DNA of 64,000 nt from Agromyces sp. LHK192 (GTDB lineage Bacteria; Actinomycetota; Actinomycetes; Actinomycetales; Microbacteriaceae): contig NZ_CP034753.1 in the NCBI RefSeq assembly GCF_004006235.1, positions 496,001 to 560,000 of the forward strand. Reading direction: 5' to 3'. Of the stretch, positions 60,218 through 64,000 are shown one piece after another. The notes beneath the pieces were generated by a model. That model ran no database searches and was not told where the DNA came from. It was given only the letters and a program-made list of their open reading frames with translations. A program made the position numbers and the translations under genes. The first letter of the stretch is position 1. The number at the start of each line of letters is the position of its first letter.

Positions 60218-61186
60218 ATGTCCTCCGAACGCCTGCTCGACGGCCGCCTGAAGGTGCGCCACCTCGTCCTCGTCACCGCCATCGCCGACGAGGGCACGCT
60301 CGTCCGCGCCGCGGAATCGCTCCACATCACCCAGCCCGTCGTCACCCGCGCCCTCCGGGAGGTCGAGGACCTCTTGGGCGTGCCGCTCTTCGAGCGTCGT
60401 CCCCGCGGGGTCGTGCCGACCCGCTACGGCCAGTCGTTCATCGACCGTGCCCGCTCGGTGCTCGCCGAGCTGCGCGCCGCCGACGAGGAGATGCGCCTGA
60501 TGCAGACCGGTCAGCTCGGCACGGTCACGGTCGGCACGCATCTCGCGGGCTCCAACCTGCTGCTGCCCCGGGCGATCGCCGCGCTCAAGGCCGAGCATCC
60601 GCGACTGACCGTGGTCGTCCGCGAGAGCACCCCCGACATGCTGCAGCAACTGCTGCTCGCCGGCGACCTCGACCTCACCGTCGGACGCCTCTCGCCGACC
60701 GTGCCGGTCCGGCTCGAGCAGGAGCGCCTGCACCACGAACCGATCCGCCTGGTCGCGAGGGAGGGGCATCCGGTGCACGACGGCCACCGTGCACCCGCGT
60801 TGGCCGACCTGATCGCCTACCCGTGGATCTTCCCGGTCGCCCAGACCGCGCTCCGGGCCGAACTCGAGGCGGTCTTCTTCCACGAGGGCCTGCCCCTGCC
60901 CGCCGACCGGGTCGAGTGCACGTCGATGCTGACGCTGCGCAACCTCCTGGTGTCGACGGACGTGATCGCCGCGCTGCCGATGTTCATCGCGGTCGACGAC
61001 CGCGACCTGCGCATCCTCGCGACGCCGCTGAGTTCGATCCGGCGCGCGGTGGGGGTGACCATGCCGAAGGATCGCACGCCGTCGGCGGCCGCCGCCGCGC
61101 TGCTCGGGCACCTGCGCGAGGAGGGTGCGCGGCTGGCGGAGTTCGAGCGCGAGTTCACCGCACGGGAGCCGCGCACCATCGGTTGA
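60218..61186 (+). CDS. LysR-family transcriptional regulator
   Basis: 322 residues. The helix-turn-helix (KVRHLVLVTAIADEGTLVRA, then ITQPVVTRALREVEDLLGVP) is at the N-terminus. The GTVTVGTHLAGSNLLLPRAI start of the effector domain and a full periplasmic-binding-like domain follow. It diverges from the catabolic operon with 81 bases between starts, the usual arrangement for a LysR activator of that operon. The effector might be an early intermediate such as 3-hydroxyanthranilate; this is inference. Confidence 0.93.
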   Translation: MSSERLLDGRLKVRHLVLVTAIADEGTLVRAAESLHITQPVVTRALREVEDLLGVPLFERRPRGVVPTRYGQSFIDRARSVLAELRAADEEMRLMQTGQLGTVTVGTHLAGSNLLLPRAIAALKAEHPRLTVVVRESTPDMLQQLLLAGDLDLTVGRLSPTVPVRLEQERLHHEPIRLVAREGHPVHDGHRAPALADLIAYPWIFPVAQTALRAELEAVFFHEGLPLPADRVECTSMLTLRNLLVSTDVIAALPMFIAVDDRDLRILATPLSSIRRAVGVTMPKDRTPSAAAAALLGHLREEGARLAEFEREFTAREPRTIG

Positions 61187-61315
61187 TATACCCGTTCGAG
61201 CATGGCGCGGAGCCGGATAGATATTGGACAGCATGGGGCGCGGCGATGACGCTGATGGAAACGACGCGAGGAAGCGTCGCACCGATTCCATCCTTCTGCC
61301 GACTCTGGAGGCGAC

Positions 61316-62935
61316 ATGGCCGGCTCCCCCTACGTGCCCGATGCGAAGAAGTACCGCCCCGAGGATTTCCGACGGGTCGCCGGTGAACCGGCCGACCCCG
61401 AGCCCGGAACCTGGGGCATGCAGCCCGACGGCACCTTCCTGCCCCCGGCGCACACGCCGTCGGTCCCGCGCGACGTGTTCGTCGACTGGCCCGGCCAGCT
61501 CGACTACCGCGACCCCGAGACCTACGCGCTCAACGCGACCGCCGAGGCGTTCTACCCGATCGTGGTCAACACGAGCCACTCGTGGCAGTGCATCTACGAC
61601 GTCGACGGCGTGCGGTACATGCTGCACTACGGCGGCGGCAACCACTGGAAGCTCTACGACATCACCGACCCGCGCGACCTGAAGGTCGTCGACGAGGAGC
61701 AGTGGGGCTGGGACGACCCGCGCCCGCAGTTCGGCGCGACGACCGTGCAGTGGAACGAGGCCCGCGGCGCGTACCTCGCCATCCAGGCCAGCGAGACCCC
61801 GCGATACTTCCTCAAGGGCCGGGTCGCGAACAAGTGGATCGACGACACCGTCGAGGGACAGCTCACGGAGTGGGAGGGCCTGCGCGGCTTCCGCGTCTTC
61901 GAGGTGAACGGCCCGAGCCCGCGCGACTGGACCCTCATCACCGAGATGTCGACCGACCCGAGCCACGGTCCGGACGAGATCCAGGAGGGCAACGGCGTCC
62001 TGGACCTGCCCGTCTACTACGGCGACAAGTACCTCTTCGTCGCGACGGCGCCCGACAACACCTTCACCAACCAGCCGTACAAGACCACGCTTTGGACGGC
62101 CGGTCACGCCGCATACGACCTCTCCGACCCGGCCAAGCCGGAGCTGCTCTCGCAGTGGTGGGTGCCCGGCTCGCGTGCCGGCGAGGAGGACGACTCGCCG
62201 TACCTGGCGGACAACGACCGCTGGAACAACCGCACCTCGTGGTTCGGCTCGCGCATGGGCGTCTTCATGCCCCGCTCGGTCGAGTCGGGCTGGAAGTACG
62301 GCTACGCCGCCCAGGGCGGGCAGGGCTTCTTCGTGCTGGACGTCTCGGACCCGACCGACATCCACCACGTCGGCTGGTGCGAGCTGCCGACCAGCGTCGC
62401 CGGCACCGAGGGCGACAACGTCGACACGACCCAGGTCGAGGAGACCGGATACGTCTACGTCTCGGGCTACCCGATGAACACCGACTGCTATGAGCCGGCC
62501 AAGGAGATCTACCAGGTCGACGTCAGCGACCCGACGAACCCGAGGGTCGTCCGCACCCTGCCGCGACCGCTGCCGCCCGCCGAGGCGAAGTTCACCGACT
62601 GGGCGCAGCGCCGCGGCTCGTTCGGGCCGAAGCGCTCGGGCTACTTCACGAACACCGGCACGCCGCACGGCGGCGTCGTCCCCTACGCCTTCTACGCGGC
62701 CGGGCTCCAGATCTTCGACGTGCGCGACCCCGAGGACCCGAAGGTCGGCGCCTACTTCGTGCCGCCGATGGGGTTGAAGGACGACGACGACCTCGCCGCC
62801 CCCGTGCACGGGATCTTCGTCGAGTGGGACCGCAACCTCATCTGGCTGTTCGCGAACCATGGCATCTACGCCGTGTCCACCCCGCTGCTCGGCGAACCCG
62901 TCGTCGGGCTGCCCGCCGAGGCATCCGACCGATGA
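61316..62935 (+). CDS. Beta-propeller protein of unknown function (LVIVD-like repeats)
   Basis: 539 residues; TGGAGGCGAC precedes the ATG. Repeats of the type (L/F)-x-(V/I)-x-D-(V/I)-(S/T)-D-P-x-x-(P/I)-x-x-V are seen: WKLYDITDPRDLKVVDEE, AAYDLSDPAKPELLSQWW, FFVLDVSDPTDIHHVGW, YQVDVSDPTNPRVVRTL and LQIFDVRDPEDPKVGAYF. No signal peptide is visible, so it is probably cytoplasmic. Conserved His and Asp residues (NTSHSW, HYGGGNHWKLYD) could bind metal. It lies downstream of the LysR gene and is translationally coupled (ATGA) to an ABC-transporter ATPase. Confidence 0.7.
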   Translation: MAGSPYVPDAKKYRPEDFRRVAGEPADPEPGTWGMQPDGTFLPPAHTPSVPRDVFVDWPGQLDYRDPETYALNATAEAFYPIVVNTSHSWQCIYDVDGVRYMLHYGGGNHWKLYDITDPRDLKVVDEEQWGWDDPRPQFGATTVQWNEARGAYLAIQASETPRYFLKGRVANKWIDDTVEGQLTEWEGLRGFRVFEVNGPSPRDWTLITEMSTDPSHGPDEIQEGNGVLDLPVYYGDKYLFVATAPDNTFTNQPYKTTLWTAGHAAYDLSDPAKPELLSQWWVPGSRAGEEDDSPYLADNDRWNNRTSWFGSRMGVFMPRSVESGWKYGYAAQGGQGFFVLDVSDPTDIHHVGWCELPTSVAGTEGDNVDTTQVEETGYVYVSGYPMNTDCYEPAKEIYQVDVSDPTNPRVVRTLPRPLPPAEAKFTDWAQRRGSFGPKRSGYFTNTGTPHGGVVPYAFYAAGLQIFDVRDPEDPKVGAYFVPPMGLKDDDDLAAPVHGIFVEWDRNLIWLFANHGIYAVSTPLLGEPVVGLPAEASDR

Positions 62936-64000
62936 GCAGGGGCGGCGCCGACGCGGCGGGCGGCGGGCGGCTCGTCGTCGACGGGCTCGAGAAGCACTAC
63001 GAGCTCGACGGCGCGCAGGTGCCGGTCGTCAAGGGCGTGACGTTCACGATCGAACCCGGCACGTTCACGTCGCTGCTCGGGCCGTCGGGTTGCGGCAAGA
63101 CGACGACGCTGCGGTGCGTGGCCGGCCTCGAGACCAGCAACGGCGGCACGATCTCGCTCGACGACACCGTGCTCTCCACCGGCACGAAGCACGTCTCGCC
63201 CGACCGGCGCGACGTCGGGATGGTGTTCCAGAACTACGCGATCTGGCCGCACATGACCGTCTTCGCGAACGCGGTGTTCCCGCTCCAGGTGTCGGCGAAC
63301 CGGCTGCCGAAGGCGCAGGCCCGCCGGCGCGCGATGGAGGCCCTCGAGCTCGTCCAGCTCGACGGCTACGCGCACCGGCCCGCCACGGCGCTGTCGGGCG
63401 GCCAGCAGCAGCGGCTCGCCCTGGCCCGGGCGCTCGCGCACCGGCCGAAGCTGCTGCTGCTGGACGAACCGCTCTCGAACCTCGACGCGAAGCTGCGCGA
63501 CACGATGCGCAACGAGCTGCGGAGCCTCCAGCAGCAGCTCGGCATCACCGCCCTCTACGTCACGCACGACCAGTCCGAGGCGCTGTCGATGTCGGACCGC
63601 GTCGCCGTGATGCATCAGGGCCGCATCGTGCAGGAGGCCGCCCCGCGCGACCTCTACTACCGCCCGGCCGACCGCTTCGTCGCCGACTTCGTCGGCCGCG
63701 TCAACCTGATCCCCGGCGTCGTGCGCGAGCGCGGCTCCGACGGCGAGGCATTCGTCGAGGCGTTCGGCTCCCGGCTCGAGACGCCCTGTCCGAGCGAGGT
63801 CGGCCCGGGCGACGACGTGACGGTCACCTTCCGGCCCGAGAGCGTGCGCTGGCACGCCGCCGCGGTCGACCGGCCCAACCTGCTGCCGGCCAGGGTGGCC
63901 CGGGTCGAGTTCCTCGGCGAGATCGTCGAGTACGAGGCCGAGGTGCTCGACGGCGAGACCGCCGTCGGCAGCATCATCGCGCGCGGCGCACCGCTCGACT
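62932..64000 (+). CDS. ABC transporter ATP-binding protein (MalK/PotA/FbpC type), cut by the window edge
   Basis: At least 356 codons are open to the right edge; the ATG at 62932 overlaps the upstream stop. Walker A GPSGCGKTT at residues 50-58, Q-loop VFQNYAIWPHM, signature LSGGQQQR from residue 154, Walker B LLLLDEP and the H-loop YVTHDQSEALSMSD. A C-terminal TOBE-like region starts near residue 260 (NLIPGVVRERGSDGE, then VTVTFRPESVRWH). Such ATPases serve importers of sugars, polyamines, iron or thiamine-like compounds. Permease and binding-protein genes should follow outside the window. Confidence 0.93.
   Translation, partial: MSRGGADAAGGGRLVVDGLEKHYELDGAQVPVVKGVTFTIEPGTFTSLLGPSGCGKTTTLRCVAGLETSNGGTISLDDTVLSTGTKHVSPDRRDVGMVFQNYAIWPHMTVFANAVFPLQVSANRLPKAQARRRAMEALELVQLDGYAHRPATALSGGQQQRLALARALAHRPKLLLLDEPLSNLDAKLRDTMRNELRSLQQQLGITALYVTHDQSEALSMSDRVAVMHQGRIVQEAAPRDLYYRPADRFVADFVGRVNLIPGVVRERGSDGEAFVEAFGSRLETPCPSEVGPGDDVTVTFRPESVRWHAAAVDRPNLLPARVARVEFLGEIVEYEAEVLDGETAVGSIIARGAPLD

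Overview
The window is high-GC actinobacterial DNA. Codon third positions are almost all G or C, GTG and TTG starts are common, and several genes look leaderless. The gene set (SARP-type regulator, DUF4190, DUF1918, DivIVA-like protein, stand-alone LigD-type polymerase) and a fragment resembling a Micrococcales dispersed repeat suggest Microbacteriaceae (Agromyces- or Microbacterium-like). That placement is inferred from style, not from a marker gene.

Region 1 (1-24.9 kb, all + strand, tightly packed with many ATGA/GTGA overlaps) is an actinobacterial extracellular contractile injection system (eCIS, a phage-tail-like particle). It encodes a Cys-paired repeat surface protein (cut by the window edge), a Pvc16-type cap adaptor (DUF4255), a Pvc15-type AAA+ ATPase, a candidate effector with a caspase-like (clan CD) His/Cys pair and an SH3-like tail, a DUF4157 protein with HELTH, and a 1157-residue translocator-like protein ending in a probable PD-(D/E)xK nuclease domain. 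Sheath, tube 1, a gp41-like chaperone candidate, a DUF6760-type protein, a long disordered protein with a frameshift, tube 2, LysM protein, VgrG-like spike, gp25, gpJ-like and tail-protein-I-like baseplate genes follow. A zinc-ribbon/(PE)39/transmembrane/discoidin-like protein closes the set. Three adjacent proteins share an N-terminal LQxxAGNxAV tag, which makes the cargo section the most interesting part of the window. No head, terminase, integrase or lysis gene is present, so this is not a prophage.

Region 2 (24.9-28.6 kb): a STAND/AAA-type ATPase-SARP regulator converges on the eCIS operon; then a DUF4190 membrane protein, tRNA-Thr(GGT), tRNA-Met(CAT) and a terminator.

Region 3 (28.6-49.8 kb) is mostly housekeeping and accessory genes: ArsR/SRPBCC pair, flotillin, GNAT, DivIVA-like protein, flavohemoglobin with truncated hemoglobin, DNA polymerase IV, DEAD-box helicase, a cysteine-free HesB-like protein, aldo/keto reductase, LigD-type polymerase, a GIY-YIG-like protein, an FMN reductase/LLM monooxygenase/class V PLP enzyme trio, a BASS transporter, an FBP zinc-finger protein, SGNH hydrolase and small membrane proteins.

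Region 4 (49.8-64 kb): a nine-gene minus-strand operon covers every step from (3-hydroxy)kynurenine to pyruvate and acetyl-CoA. The order of action is kynureninase, 3-hydroxyanthranilate dioxygenase, ACMS decarboxylase, aminomuconate-semialdehyde dehydrogenase, aminomuconate deaminase, oxalocrotonate decarboxylase, oxopentenoate hydratase, hydroxyoxovalerate aldolase and acylating acetaldehyde dehydrogenase. A PucR-type regulator lies downstream and a divergent LysR regulator upstream. Beyond the LysR gene are a beta-propeller protein of unknown function and an ABC-transporter ATPase cut by the right edge.

No stretch longer than about 300 bases lacks a gene. The longest gap, 43330-43546, holds short GC-rich tandem repeats and a promoter.
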